Origin: a bacterium BMS3Bbin03 | Lineage (GTDB): Bacteria > Zhuqueibacterota > JdFR-76 > BMS3Abin05 | Direction: 5' to 3' | NCBI GenBank assembly: GCA_002898015.1 | Contig: BDTM01000055.1 | Coordinates: 1-48,537, forward strand | DNA length: 48,537 nucleotides | Part shown: positions 27,185 through 36,010 of the stretch, piece after piece | Layout: each line of letters starts with the position of its first letter | How positions within the stretch are numbered: position 1 is the stretch's first letter | Translations under genes and position numbers: made by a program | The notes under the pieces: model-generated | Told to the model about the DNA's origin: nothing | The model's database searches: none | Seen by the model: only the letters and a program-made list of their open reading frames with translations

Positions 27185-27197
27185 AATCAGAATGATT
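27185..27197. promoter_or_regulatory. candidate Fur/PerR operator upstream of the ferritin-like gene
   Basis: AATCA-GAA-TGATT inverted repeat inside a longer AT-rich block (27173-27215), centred about 65 bp before the start codon. The core resembles Fur/PerR boxes (AATnATT-type half sites). It supports, but does not prove, control by the adjacent PerR-like protein. Confidence 0.45.
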
Positions 27198-27251
27198 CTT
27201 AATATATTATAAAAAAACACCAATGTCAAAATTTTTTTGACGTCGTGAAGT

Positions 27252-27968
27252 CTATTTCTTTTTTTCGAAAATACTGTCCTTCAGGCCGGTATTCAGCTTG
27301 TAATTTTTTAAATAAATGTAGACGGTGCCTTTTTTAAACGGCATTTTAAAAATACGGCTTCCGCCGGTCCTGTTAGGTTGAAATTTATTCATTATCGAAT
27401 CCATTTTTGTGGACCTCAGTTCAAAGGATGCGACAATTTCTTTCGGAACCCAGATGGTCTTTTTCAGTTTTTTGTAGCGAAATTTAAGGGACATAAACCG
27501 GCGGTTTGAGTAAACGGTCTTAATTTTTTCAATAAGAAACGTTTTTGTGCTCAAGTAAAGGTGCACCTGATATAACGGAACGCCGGGTTGGTTGGCTTCC
27601 ACTATCACATGGTACACGGGATGACCGCGAAGCCTGTCGATTCCTGCGAATCTTGCATTTTTCTCCCATTTTTGCAGACGCCGCGGGTCTGGCCCCATGC
27701 CGTTTTTAGGAAAAATGGCAAAACCTCTCGCTTTCAAATAGACTTTGTCCGGCTTTTTGAAATAGATTTTTACCCGCATTTTCGGCATCCGAATACCGGG
27801 GATGTCTACAATGATCTGAGAATCGACCGTGTAATCGTTAATGGGATCCCAGTGTTTTAGAACTTTCCGGAAGATTTCTTTAACCGTGGGTTGATTCTGC
27901 GGGAATCCGTTTTCAACCGAACACGCCATAATTACGATAGAAAAAAATGCCAAAAGAACCCGTTTCAC
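27252..27968 (-). CDS. LolA-like outer-membrane lipoprotein
   Basis: A 238-residue protein with a lipoprotein signal (AFFSIVIMAC, Cys16). The body fits the LolA/LppX-like half-barrel: DPINDYTVDSQIIVDIP, MRVKIYFKKPDKVYLKARGF and YLSTKTFLIEKIKTVYSN are the usual strand pattern of outer-membrane lipoprotein-sorting proteins. The start overlaps the permease stop by 4 bp, so it is translationally coupled to the ABC transporter. A role in handing the transported (lipid or lipoprotein) substrate across the periplasm is inferred from this coupling. Confidence 0.75.
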   Translation of the reverse strand: MKRVLLAFFSIVIMACSVENGFPQNQPTVKEIFRKVLKHWDPINDYTVDSQIIVDIPGIRMPKMRVKIYFKKPDKVYLKARGFAIFPKNGMGPDPRRLQKWEKNARFAGIDRLRGHPVYHVIVEANQPGVPLYQVHLYLSTKTFLIEKIKTVYSNRRFMSLKFRYKKLKKTIWVPKEIVASFELRSTKMDSIMNKFQPNRTGGSRIFKMPFKKGTVYIYLKNYKLNTGLKDSIFEKKK

Positions 27969-28807
27969 GATAAAATATCCTTACGTTGAAAAATATAAGC
28001 GCTTAAGCCGAAGAGACCCGCCATGTAAAGCACCAAAACACCCACATGCGTCACGATTGTTTCCCACGGAATGGGATCGGCGAACGCCAGTTCCCAGACA
28101 TTCGTGTAGGTTGTAAACAAAAACGGACGGATGTGATCAAAAGCGGAAAGGGGGGTGGCTGTAATGATTAAAAAGATGACGACAATCATTATGCTGCCGA
28201 TAATCGGCCCAATGGCATTTGACACCTGTACGGAAAGCAGGAAAGCCACCGCCGCAATCACCCCCATCGCCACAATTGCCAGTGCGTAAGCAAATGCAAA
28301 TCGAACAAGCGCCTCCCGGACTGTAAAGATGAGAATTCCGTCCTTAAGCACCACAAGATAACCGAGACCAAACAACAAGTAGCCTACGATCAGACTCAGG
28401 AGCGCCATAAAAATGAGAAGCAGGGCGGTGTAAATAAGAGACAGGATAATTTTAGAGGCGATCACTTTCAGCCGGGAAGGCGGACGGGTCAGAATTGTGC
28501 GGAGGGTGCCGGCAGCCGCTTCTCCTGCGACGATGTCGCCGGGCACCAAAACAATGAGAAGCGGAATATGGACAAAAAGCGTATTCATAATGATTCGGGA
28601 GACAAACATACCGTTAAAAATATTTCCCATGATGACGAAATTTTCCTGAATGGCTTTCATCGCGGAAGAATGCTGGAGAAATGCCCCGCCGCTCAATTTC
28701 ATGGCGATAAAAAACAGGGGTAAAAAGAATCCGATGGTGGCAAATCCGATGTAGGTTCGCCGCCGCCGGAACGTTTTTACCCATTCAATTTTTACGAGCG
28801 TCCACAT
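27965..28807 (-). CDS. ABC-2 type transporter permease
   Basis: Inner-membrane permease of 280 residues with about six hydrophobic spans (near residues 19-37, 74-88, 114-138, 166-190, 196-218, 253-270). The segment VPGDIVAGEAAAGTLRTILTRPPSR is the conserved ABC-2 cytoplasmic loop seen in NosY/GldF-like permeases. It overlaps the ATPase gene upstream by 23 bp and the lipoprotein gene downstream by 4 bp, forming a three-gene exporter operon. The substrate is unknown. Confidence 0.9.
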   Translation of the reverse strand: MWTLVKIEWVKTFRRRRTYIGFATIGFFLPLFFIAMKLSGGAFLQHSSAMKAIQENFVIMGNIFNGMFVSRIIMNTLFVHIPLLIVLVPGDIVAGEAAAGTLRTILTRPPSRLKVIASKIILSLIYTALLLIFMALLSLIVGYLLFGLGYLVVLKDGILIFTVREALVRFAFAYALAIVAMGVIAAVAFLLSVQVSNAIGPIIGSIMIVVIFLIITATPLSAFDHIRPFLFTTYTNVWELAFADPIPWETIVTHVGVLVLYMAGLFGLSAYIFQRKDILS

Positions 28808-29759
28808 CGGCCTGCCTGACGATTGAAAGGTAAAAATCTTCCAGAGAAGATTGCGGTGTCAATTCAAAAATCGGAATTCCTGCATCCGTAAGCCACGCGT
28901 TGATTTGAGGTATTTTTGAATAATCGATCTTAATGCGCACTCTCTCGTCCTGTATCTCAATTGAACCCGCGATTTTCTTTTTCTCTAAAATCTCCCGGGC
29001 GCGGCGCGTTTGCGGCGTTCGAATCGTCAGAATCGTCTCCCCGGACTTTAAAAGTTCATTCACGTTTCCCTGAACCAGCAATTCCCCGCGATTGATGATG
29101 GCCATCCGATTGCAGATTTGTTCCACCTCATGCAGCAAATGTGATGAAAGAAAAACAGTCATTCCCTGTGCCGAAATATTCTGAATCAGATTCCGCACTT
29201 CCTTCATGCCTTCGGGGTCGAGTCCGCTGGACGGCTCATCTAAAATCACCAGTTCGGGATTGTTTAAAAGAGCCTGCGCAATTCCAAGACGCTGTTTCAT
29301 GCCGTGCGAAAAGGTCTTGACCCGGTCGCGGGCTCTGTCTTCGAGACCCACAATCTCCAGCATTTCCTGAATCCGCGAATCCGGGATACGCCCCGACATT
29401 TTGCCCAGTAACTTCAAATTTTGCTGTGCGCTGAGGTAGAGGTAAAAATCCGGGCGTTCGACCAGTGCCCCTATTTTGGAAAGACTCTCTTTTCGCTGCT
29501 GCGGAAAAGGACGGTCGAATAGTTTAATCTTTCCCGCGGACGCATGAATCAGGCCGAGAATCATTCGAATGGTGGTGCTTTTACCGGCGCCGTTGGGCCC
29601 TAAAAAGCCGAATACATCTCCCCGAAAAACCTGAAGGTTCAAATCCGATACGACCACGCGCTTTTTAAATATTTTTTGAAGCCGCAGGGTTTCGATGAGT
29701 AGATCACCCGCGCCTTGCGGAAAAGAATCTTTGTCCGGTTTCAGGATTCGTGAAAACAC
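28785..29759 (-). CDS. ABC transporter ATP-binding protein
   Basis: ABC ATPase of 324 residues. Walker A is GPNGAGKST (54-62), the signature region SHGMKQ (151-156) and Walker B VILDEPSSGLD (171-181), with H-loop FLSSHLLHEVEQ. The last ~90 residues form the small C-terminal domain common in ABC-2 exporters. The start is GTG at 29759 with AAAGGA 5 bp upstream; about 20 extra residues precede the usual ABC start, so a shorter form is possible. It energises the permease encoded immediately downstream. Confidence 0.94.
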   Translation of the reverse strand: MFSRILKPDKDSFPQGAGDLLIETLRLQKIFKKRVVVSDLNLQVFRGDVFGFLGPNGAGKSTTIRMILGLIHASAGKIKLFDRPFPQQRKESLSKIGALVERPDFYLYLSAQQNLKLLGKMSGRIPDSRIQEMLEIVGLEDRARDRVKTFSHGMKQRLGIAQALLNNPELVILDEPSSGLDPEGMKEVRNLIQNISAQGMTVFLSSHLLHEVEQICNRMAIINRGELLVQGNVNELLKSGETILTIRTPQTRRAREILEKKKIAGSIEIQDERVRIKIDYSKIPQINAWLTDAGIPIFELTPQSSLEDFYLSIVRQADVDARKN

Positions 29760-29974
29760 GGCATTCCTTTGATGGTTTAGTAAATGCTTTTAAAAGTAAA
29801 AAAACTTATCCTAAAAGTCAAGAAAAATGACTGTCTTCCGCCGCTCGGATAGAATCTGTTCAATCTCTGTATTTTGGGGTAAATAGTTTAAACGGTTCAA
29901 TCAAAAATCGCCGGCCCGCCCTAAAGGCGCTTCGTCTCTGCAGCCGTATTTTGATTTATTTTCATCGAAAAATG

Positions 29975-29993
29975 TCTTGTGTTTTACACAAGA
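29975..29993 (+). promoter_or_regulatory. inverted repeat in the leader of the 30035 gene
   Basis: Perfect 8-bp arms TCTTGTGT / ACACAAGA around TTT, ending 41 bp before the start codon. It could be an operator or an RNA hairpin; there is no T-run. The rest of the 275-bp divergent spacer shows nothing else I can assign. Confidence 0.35.
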
Positions 29994-30034
29994 TATTCTT
30001 AATTTAAGACCGGATTTAGAATAAGGAGGCCCGG

Positions 30035-30532
30035 ATGGAAGAGGAGCTTTTAACCCGTGTTTTGGCTTATCTGAAGGAAGAGAAAGATTTTGTTGTGGCC
30101 GCCAAAAAAATCTGGCAGCAAATTGTGACATTTCCCGAGTGGAAAAATTTGTCTTTTCCGCAGTTTCTAGAGATTGTTAAAAAATCCACGAAGATCGATG
30201 TCATTGGCGATTTGAAAGAAGATCCCTTCAAAGATGCGGGATTGTCCAAAGAAGAGACAAAAACAGAGATTCAGAAGATGGAAAAGATGGGCTATTATTT
30301 TGGCCCCAGTCTTGTGCTGAAATCTCATGTGCCGACTCCGGAGGAACTGGCCGGATTTTTACAATCCAGAGTAGACCAGGCCTACAACAGTCTCTTGAAA
30401 GTCTGGGAAAATCGACCCAAAAACGACCCTGAAAGTGAGGACCAACTCATTGAAATTCTGGCAGAGGTACAGAAACTCCGCCGGGAAATCCGGGAAAATT
30501 TAGGCAATTCAAAAACATCACAGAAGGAATAG
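30035..30532 (+). CDS. conserved-looking cytosolic protein of unknown function
   Basis: I do not recognise this 165-residue protein. It is soluble and highly charged, with no signal peptide. Residues 1-60 look helical with a possible winged-helix shape (LLTRVLAYLKEEKDFVVAAKKIWQQIV, then SFPQFLEIVKKS). A middle segment has KMEKMGYYFGPSLVLKSHVPTPEELAGFL, and the C-terminus is a likely coiled coil (EDQLIEILAEVQKLRREIREN). Strong AAGGAGG lies just before the ATG. Its stop is 2 bp from the hotdog protein start, so the two are almost surely co-transcribed. Confidence 0.75.
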   Translation: MEEELLTRVLAYLKEEKDFVVAAKKIWQQIVTFPEWKNLSFPQFLEIVKKSTKIDVIGDLKEDPFKDAGLSKEETKTEIQKMEKMGYYFGPSLVLKSHVPTPEELAGFLQSRVDQAYNSLLKVWENRPKNDPESEDQLIEILAEVQKLRREIRENLGNSKTSQKE

Positions 30533-30534
30533 TG

Positions 30535-30921
30535 ATGGAACGGCAGACACATCTAAAAGCGAAGCGTGATTTCATCGGACAGGTGCTGGAAATCCAGACC
30601 GACTTTTTTGCCCGGGTTTCTCTGGTGACCAAAGAAGAAATGGTGGTGGATGAATACGGCCTCATCCACGGCGGGTTCACATTCGGACTCGCTGATTTTG
30701 CAGCGATGCTGGCGGTAAATCATCCCAATGTGGTTCTGGCTTCTGCTAATGTACAATTCATAAAACCGGTAAAATTGGGCGACATTTTGATTGCAATCGG
30801 GCAGGTTATTGAGAAAAAAGACTCGGAACGCCTGGTTCATGTTCAAATTCTTGTGGCGGAAAAAACCATCTTTGAAGGCGATTTTCGCTGCAAAATTTTA
30901 CCGAAACATCCATTCGTCTAA
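30535..30921 (+). CDS. hotdog-fold thioesterase-like protein (PaaI type)
   Basis: Single hotdog domain of 128 residues. The central helix motif LIHGGFTFGLADFAAMLAV matches the HGG(x)7-8D pattern of PaaI-like acyl-CoA thioesterases, followed by SANVQFIKPVKLGD. The ATG at 30535 is preferred to the GTG before it, because AAGGA is 6 bp upstream. A FapR-type ligand-sensing hotdog was considered, since the neighbouring gene may hold a DNA-binding-like fold, but the HGG motif favours an enzyme. The substrate is unknown. Confidence 0.82.
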   Translation: MERQTHLKAKRDFIGQVLEIQTDFFARVSLVTKEEMVVDEYGLIHGGFTFGLADFAAMLAVNHPNVVLASANVQFIKPVKLGDILIAIGQVIEKKDSERLVHVQILVAEKTIFEGDFRCKILPKHPFV

Positions 30922-30926
30922 TCGTT

Positions 30927-30944
30927 GGGCGGCATTAACCGCCC
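30927..30944 (+). other. hairpin just before the small membrane protein gene
   Basis: GGGCGG / CCGCCC arms with loop CATTAA, between the hotdog stop and the GGGAG ribosome site. There is no T-run, so it is more likely an mRNA-stability or translation-modulating stem than a terminator. Confidence 0.35.
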
Positions 30945-30955
30945 GGGAGATAACC

Positions 30956-31246
30956 ATGGGTTTAAGACTTTTAGTCGTTGTTGTGGCCAGCTTAATTTTA
31001 ATGGTGGCGATTGATTTCTTTATTGTCTGGTACGAAAAATTCCTGCGCTTTCGATTTTCGAATGTTCGCATTATCATTCAAATCAAGCGCCTGATCTGGA
31101 TTATTTTAGCGCTTCTCTTCTGGATGAACCTCTCCGCCCGGCACATGCTGCCGTCCCTGGACATGTCTTATTTATTGTTTGTCGTATTCATTTATTGTGT
31201 GCACGGTTTCCTGCGCACATTTTATAAAATGAAAAACAAAACGTAA
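30956..31246 (+). CDS. small polytopic membrane protein (hypothetical)
   Basis: A 96-residue protein with three hydrophobic spans: LLVVVVASLILMVAIDFFIVW, LIWIILALLFWMNLSA and YLLFVVFIYCVHGFL. Between spans one and two is a basic stretch (RFRFSNVRIIIQIKR). The start at 30956 is supported by GGGAG 7 bp upstream. No family was recognised. It probably belongs to the plus-strand run 30035-32037. Confidence 0.7.
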   Translation: MGLRLLVVVVASLILMVAIDFFIVWYEKFLRFRFSNVRIIIQIKRLIWIILALLFWMNLSARHMLPSLDMSYLLFVVFIYCVHGFLRTFYKMKNKT

Positions 31247-31293
31247 CGCTGTTCGCCGGTCTGTTTGTAATACTCTAAAAAAGGATCCGCCTG

Positions 31294-32037
31294 ATGAATC
31301 GAAACACTCTCATTGCTTATTTAAACGATTTGTTGGAAATTGATAATTTTCAGGATTACTGCGTGAATGGGCTTCAGGTGGGGGGAAACCCGGAGGTTGG
31401 GAAAATTGCCGGCGGCGTGAGTATAAGCCGGCGCTTTCTCAAACAGGCCATTGACTGGGGTGCCGATCTGGCACTGCTCCATCACGGTCTCTTCTGGAGG
31501 AGCGATCCGCACCCCTTTTATTTGACGGGTGTGCAGAAGGCCCGGCTGGAAATGGTGATCAAGCATGATTTGAACCTGGCGGCTTATCATTTGCCGTTGG
31601 ATGCGCATAAAGTGTTTGGGAATAACATTCAGATTTTAAAGAATTTAGCCCTGCAGCCCGTTGAATCTCTTGAAATTGGCTTTATCGGAAAATTTAAAAA
31701 GGGGCTTTCACAGGACGCCTTTTTAAAATTGGTTAATGAAAAACTGGACTGTAATGCCACGCCCTTTTTCTACGGGAAAAAGAAAATTGAAACCGTGCTG
31801 GCGATCAGCGGGGCAAGTTCGTCTGCCTTTGAAGAAGCCGCTGCCGGGGGGGTGGATGCCTTTATTGGCGGAGACATCCGCGAAGAAAATGTCCGCGGAA
31901 TCGAAGAAGTCGGCTTAAATTACATTGCCGCCGGCCACTACAACACCGAGCGCTTTGGCGTCCGGGCATTATTGAATCATCTTAGTGAAAAATTTGGATT
32001 GCAGACTAAATTTATCGAGATTCCAAATCCGGTATGA
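31294..32037 (+). CDS. NIF3-like dinuclear metal protein
   Basis: NIF3/DUF34 family protein of 247 residues, a hexamer-forming dinuclear metal protein sometimes annotated as GTP cyclohydrolase I type 2; the cellular role is unsettled. Metal-site motifs are seen: LLHHGLFW (His63, His64), Asp103 in YHLPLDAH, and GHYNTERFG (His215, Glu219). AAAGGA precedes the ATG. The stop lies 29 bp before the subtilase start, within its ribosome-site region, so they may be co-transcribed. Confidence 0.9.
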   Translation: MNRNTLIAYLNDLLEIDNFQDYCVNGLQVGGNPEVGKIAGGVSISRRFLKQAIDWGADLALLHHGLFWRSDPHPFYLTGVQKARLEMVIKHDLNLAAYHLPLDAHKVFGNNIQILKNLALQPVESLEIGFIGKFKKGLSQDAFLKLVNEKLDCNATPFFYGKKKIETVLAISGASSSAFEEAAAGGVDAFIGGDIREENVRGIEEVGLNYIAAGHYNTERFGVRALLNHLSEKFGLQTKFIEIPNPV

Positions 32038-32066
32038 GCGTTTACCTAAAAGCAGGAGGATTTCTT

Positions 32067-35000
32067 ATGAAAAACAGGCTGAGAATTCTTGTCATGATGG
32101 GTTTGCTCATTTTAATGGCCGTGTCCGACCCGGCGGCGGCACAAAAGAAAATCCCGGACATTCTTCCGGACACGCCCTGGAGTTTTTTATCCACCTCCGC
32201 CACGCACGCGTATCAGTTTATTAAAGCGCATCCCTCGTACGACGGCCGCGGTGTGGTTGTGATTGTGTGCGACAGCGGTGTGGATGTCGACACACAGGGA
32301 CTTTTGCAGACGTCCACCGGCCAAAAGAAAATCATCGATGTGCAGGATTTTTCGGGGGAGGGAGACGTCAAACTCACGAAAGCCAAAACGGGCGAGGAAA
32401 ACGGTGAAAAGTACGTGGAAAATTCATCCGGCCGGAGACTTTACATCGGTAACAAACCGGCTCTGACGCCTGTCGATAGTGTCTACTGGATCGGCTTTTT
32501 AGATGAATCCAAATATAAAAATTCAGGCGTACCCGATTTCAACAACAACGGCAGCCGGAACGATAAATTTGGCGTGGTGGCGTTTAAAGTGAAAAAAGAC
32601 GGAAAAACGTACTGGGTGGCTTACGTTGATACGAATGCCGACGGCCGTCTGGATGATGAAAAACCCGTCCGGGATTACCGCGTGAATTACGACGTGATTC
32701 ACCTGCGCGGCCGGAATGTCGCTAAAAAGCCCGAGCTCATGAGTTTTGCACTGAACATTCGTCCTGAGAAAAAAATAGCGTCCTTCTTTTTTGCGGACAA
32801 TGCCCACGGGACACATGTTTCCGGAATCATTGCCGGATACCGGATTAACGGCGAGCCCACGCTGAACGGAATTGCGCCGGGGGCGCAGATCATCGCTTTA
32901 AAAATAGGCAATAATACACTTGCCGGAGGATCCACCACATCCGGCAGCATGAAAAAAGCCTACGAGTACGGTGTGAAATGGGCAAAGGATCACCCGGATA
33001 AGGCCGTTGTGTTCAATATGAGTTATGGAATAGGCTCAGAGATTGAAGGCAAAAGTGCGATTGATCAATTCATTGATCGTATTTTGAAAGAGAATGAAAA
33101 TATCGCTATTTGTTTAAGCAATGGGAACGACGGGCCCGGCATTTCCACCACCGGCACGCCGGCGGCCTCTTTCTGGGCTATTTCATCCGGGGCGCTCATG
33201 CCGTGGAGAAGCGCCCGGGACTCGTACAGTGCCGGCATTAAGCGTGACGTTATTTTGCCGTTTAGTTCCAGAGGGGGCGAAATTGCAAAGCCGGACGTTC
33301 TCTCACCGGGTGCCGCCATGTCCAGTGTGCCGCCCTACGCAAGAAGCGAGAATTTCTGGGGGACCAGCATGGCCTCACCCCAGACGGCAGGCGCCGTGGC
33401 CCTGTTGATGAGCGCCGCCAAACAGCAGAAGCCCCCCATCCCGATTCGGGGCGCTCTGATAAAGCGAACCTTAAAGTTCGGCGCCGACTGGCTGCCCGCC
33501 TACACGGCGCTGGATCAGGGCGGCGGCGTGGTGAATATCCGGAAGTCTTTTGAAATCCTGAAAAAATATGCCGGACGTCATGAAGAGAAGCAGCTTCTGG
33601 ACTATAAAATCACGACAAAAAGCCCCATATTCCCTGATGACCACGGGCCAACGGCTTACTGGCGGGCGGGCGGATACTTTCCACACGGCAGCGACAGGCA
33701 AATTTTCAGGGTGAAAGCCATCTTCCCAAAAGACAAAAAGCCGGATGCCATTGAGCATTTTTATCGGGCGTTTAATCTGAAGCCGGATGTCCCCTGGCTG
33801 ATCGTGAATAAAAAATCAACCTACATTCGAGCCGATGAAAGCGCGACCATTCCGGTCTCGTACGATGCTTCAAAACTGAGCAAGCCCGGGCTGTACGTGG
33901 GCAAAGTGGTGGCTTATTTGAAAAACGGGAGGGGAAACAAACGCATCAAATCGAACACGGAATTTGAACTCTGGAACACCATTGTGGTCCCCTACACGTT
34001 CTCAGACTACAATCAATATAAATTGCGCTTTCAGCGTGAAGCGCTTGAACCCGGAATGATTAAGCGCTATTTTTTAGAAGTCCCCCCGGGGGCAAGCGGT
34101 TGTCTCATCCGAATGAGACCCTCTCAGAACAAATGGTCCAGAGTGCGCATGCAAATCTTCGATCCGATGGGAAGAAAATATGCATCCACAGGTTATGCCA
34201 GCAGCAAAATCAGTAATACCGTGACCATCTCCGTGCTGGGTGAAGATTTGGCGGCCGGGATCTGGGAATTGGTCACCATCTCCGATTTTCGAAATCCTAA
34301 AACCTCTTTTTATGATTTGAATCTGAATTTCAGCGGATTTGCGCTTCAGCCGGAACTTATTAAGAATTTTGCCTATAAAATGGGCGGACAACCCAAAGGC
34401 ACGTTTACCGTCACCAATCGGTTTAATCGCCTGTTTCAGGGTTTCGCAACGGGACAAATTTTGGGGTTTAAAAAAGTTTCCGACAAGAAATCAACGGGGA
34501 AAGATCGCATTCGCATCCCGTTTAAAATTGACAAATCGATTAAAATGGTTCAATTTAAAATTCGGATGTCACCGGAAGATTTCAACAAGTTCACCGATAT
34601 TGCTACGAATATTTACGATTCCGGGGGAAGAGCCGTGGTTCAAAACGGATTAAGTTACGACCGCCTGACCCTCTATTTCATGAACCCGAAACCCGGAACG
34701 TACACGCTGGAAGTGTGGGCGGCTTATACGAATCCCGCTAAAAAATCACCCTGGAAATTTAAACTGACGGAAAACTATTTTGTGAAGAATCCGATCTCTG
34801 TTTCATGCAAAAAAGCCGGCGGCGGGTCTCTTTTCCTGTACCCGGATATGCCTCAAAAAATGGAATTTACCCTGAACAGGAGCCCGGAGCTTCCGCCGGA
34901 GGGAACGTATCTTTTCGGGAAGATTCTATTTCAAGACTCCAAAAATCGCCGGCCGGCTGCGGTGCTGCCCATCCGGCTTGAAGCGAAGTTGGTCGAGTAG
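32067..35000 (+). CDS. exported subtilisin-like serine protease (S8, TPPII-like)
   Basis: Large S8 protease of 977 residues from the ATG at 32067, chosen for the AGGAGGA upstream and the signal peptide that follows (about 1-25). The catalytic Asp69 (VIVCDSGVDVD), His247 (NAHGTHVSGI), oxyanion Asn354 (SNGNDGPG) and Ser434 (WGTSMASPQTAG) are all intact. The Asp-to-His distance of about 178 residues is far larger than in ordinary subtilisins. It matches the tripeptidyl-peptidase II arrangement, which has a big insertion there and a long C-terminal beta-sandwich region (here about 540-977). It is likely periplasmic or surface-exposed, releasing short peptides from protein substrates. Confidence 0.9.
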   Translation: MKNRLRILVMMGLLILMAVSDPAAAQKKIPDILPDTPWSFLSTSATHAYQFIKAHPSYDGRGVVVIVCDSGVDVDTQGLLQTSTGQKKIIDVQDFSGEGDVKLTKAKTGEENGEKYVENSSGRRLYIGNKPALTPVDSVYWIGFLDESKYKNSGVPDFNNNGSRNDKFGVVAFKVKKDGKTYWVAYVDTNADGRLDDEKPVRDYRVNYDVIHLRGRNVAKKPELMSFALNIRPEKKIASFFFADNAHGTHVSGIIAGYRINGEPTLNGIAPGAQIIALKIGNNTLAGGSTTSGSMKKAYEYGVKWAKDHPDKAVVFNMSYGIGSEIEGKSAIDQFIDRILKENENIAICLSNGNDGPGISTTGTPAASFWAISSGALMPWRSARDSYSAGIKRDVILPFSSRGGEIAKPDVLSPGAAMSSVPPYARSENFWGTSMASPQTAGAVALLMSAAKQQKPPIPIRGALIKRTLKFGADWLPAYTALDQGGGVVNIRKSFEILKKYAGRHEEKQLLDYKITTKSPIFPDDHGPTAYWRAGGYFPHGSDRQIFRVKAIFPKDKKPDAIEHFYRAFNLKPDVPWLIVNKKSTYIRADESATIPVSYDASKLSKPGLYVGKVVAYLKNGRGNKRIKSNTEFELWNTIVVPYTFSDYNQYKLRFQREALEPGMIKRYFLEVPPGASGCLIRMRPSQNKWSRVRMQIFDPMGRKYASTGYASSKISNTVTISVLGEDLAAGIWELVTISDFRNPKTSFYDLNLNFSGFALQPELIKNFAYKMGGQPKGTFTVTNRFNRLFQGFATGQILGFKKVSDKKSTGKDRIRIPFKIDKSIKMVQFKIRMSPEDFNKFTDIATNIYDSGGRAVVQNGLSYDRLTLYFMNPKPGTYTLEVWAAYTNPAKKSPWKFKLTENYFVKNPISVSCKKAGGGSLFLYPDMPQKMEFTLNRSPELPPEGTYLFGKILFQDSKNRRPAAVLPIRLEAKLVE

Positions 35001-35097
35001 TTTGATCAATGGATGTGAAAACAAACTGAAATGCGCGAAATCAGGGCATCATTCGAATTTCTAAAAAACTCGCAGCGGCAGCGTATTGAATGATATA

Positions 35098-35964
35098 ATG
35101 CGGATAATCGTTAAAATGATCACAGCGGTTACCAGAACCGCACTGAAATTCCCGGCGCACAGGAAGCTTTCACATCTGCGAAATCCGAATCCTGCGGACG
35201 CCGCTAAACTGGCAAATGCGATTCAGGATACATTAAATAATGATCTTTCTCCTGAAGAAAAACAATGGATCGATAAAATTGGCCAATTAAAAAAGGCGTT
35301 GGGTCACTCTGCCGTGCAAATTTCCATAAGGGATTATGGGACAGGGGGACGGCATGACAAACGCACCGCAGGGGAAATGGAGAACGGCGTCCTTATAACC
35401 AAAAAGGTCCGTCAGGTTTGTCATGAAAACCAGCCTTATTTCTGGTCATTGCTTTTATTCAAAATTATCAGAGAATTTAAGCCGTCGATAGGCATAGAAC
35501 TTGGGACAAGCCTGGGGATTTCAGGTGCATATCAGGCATCCGCACAAAAACTGAATAAAAAAGGCCGTTTTATCACATTGGAGGGCGCCGAATCACTGGC
35601 TTCGATTGCAAGACGGAATTTTCAGTCACTTGCCCTGGACAATGCTCATGTGGTTACCGGAAGGTTTCAGGATACCTTGCCCGGGGTACTGAAGGAACAG
35701 GGACCCATTGACTATGCCTTCATTGACGGGCATCATGATGAAGGGGCCACAACGGCCTATTTTGAGCAGATGCTGCCTCATCTTTCAAAAAAATCGGTTG
35801 TCATTTTAGACGACATCTCCTGGACCGCCGGAATGCGCAGAGCCTGGAAAAAGATAAAGGAAAATGAGCGGGTTAAAATTGCCCTGGACTTAAAAATGAT
35901 TGGGATTTGCGTTTTGGATGAAACGGTTGAAGAAAAATATGAGTTTCGAATCCCTTTGGTGTAG
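35098..35964 (+). CDS. class I SAM-dependent methyltransferase (Methyltransf_24-like)
   Basis: A 288-residue Rossmann-fold methyltransferase. SAM motif I is SIGIELGTSLGISGAYQA; ITLEGAESLASIARRNFQSLAL follows, and PIDYAFIDGHHDEGATTAYFEQMLPHL with VVILDDISW is typical of the Methyltransf_24 / O-methyltransferase group that acts on small molecules or sugars. The start is uncertain: ATG at 35098 or TTG at 35086, neither with a clear ribosome site. The acceptor is unknown. It stands alone between the subtilase and a convergent UroD-like gene. Confidence 0.82.
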   Translation: MRIIVKMITAVTRTALKFPAHRKLSHLRNPNPADAAKLANAIQDTLNNDLSPEEKQWIDKIGQLKKALGHSAVQISIRDYGTGGRHDKRTAGEMENGVLITKKVRQVCHENQPYFWSLLLFKIIREFKPSIGIELGTSLGISGAYQASAQKLNKKGRFITLEGAESLASIARRNFQSLALDNAHVVTGRFQDTLPGVLKEQGPIDYAFIDGHHDEGATTAYFEQMLPHLSKKSVVILDDISWTAGMRRAWKKIKENERVKIALDLKMIGICVLDETVEEKYEFRIPLV

Positions 35965-36010
35965 GTTTTTAAGTTAAGGCTTTTGGGACAAAAGACATAT
36001 TTTTTAGCGC

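Noticed and set aside
30535..30921. FapR-type transcription factor
   Set aside because: It lacks the N-terminal HTH, and the HGG motif fits PaaI-type thioesterases better.
35980..35994. CTTTTG-GGA-CAAAAG hairpin after the methyltransferase gene
   Set aside because: Only six AT-rich pairs and the T-run is offset; too weak to call a terminator.
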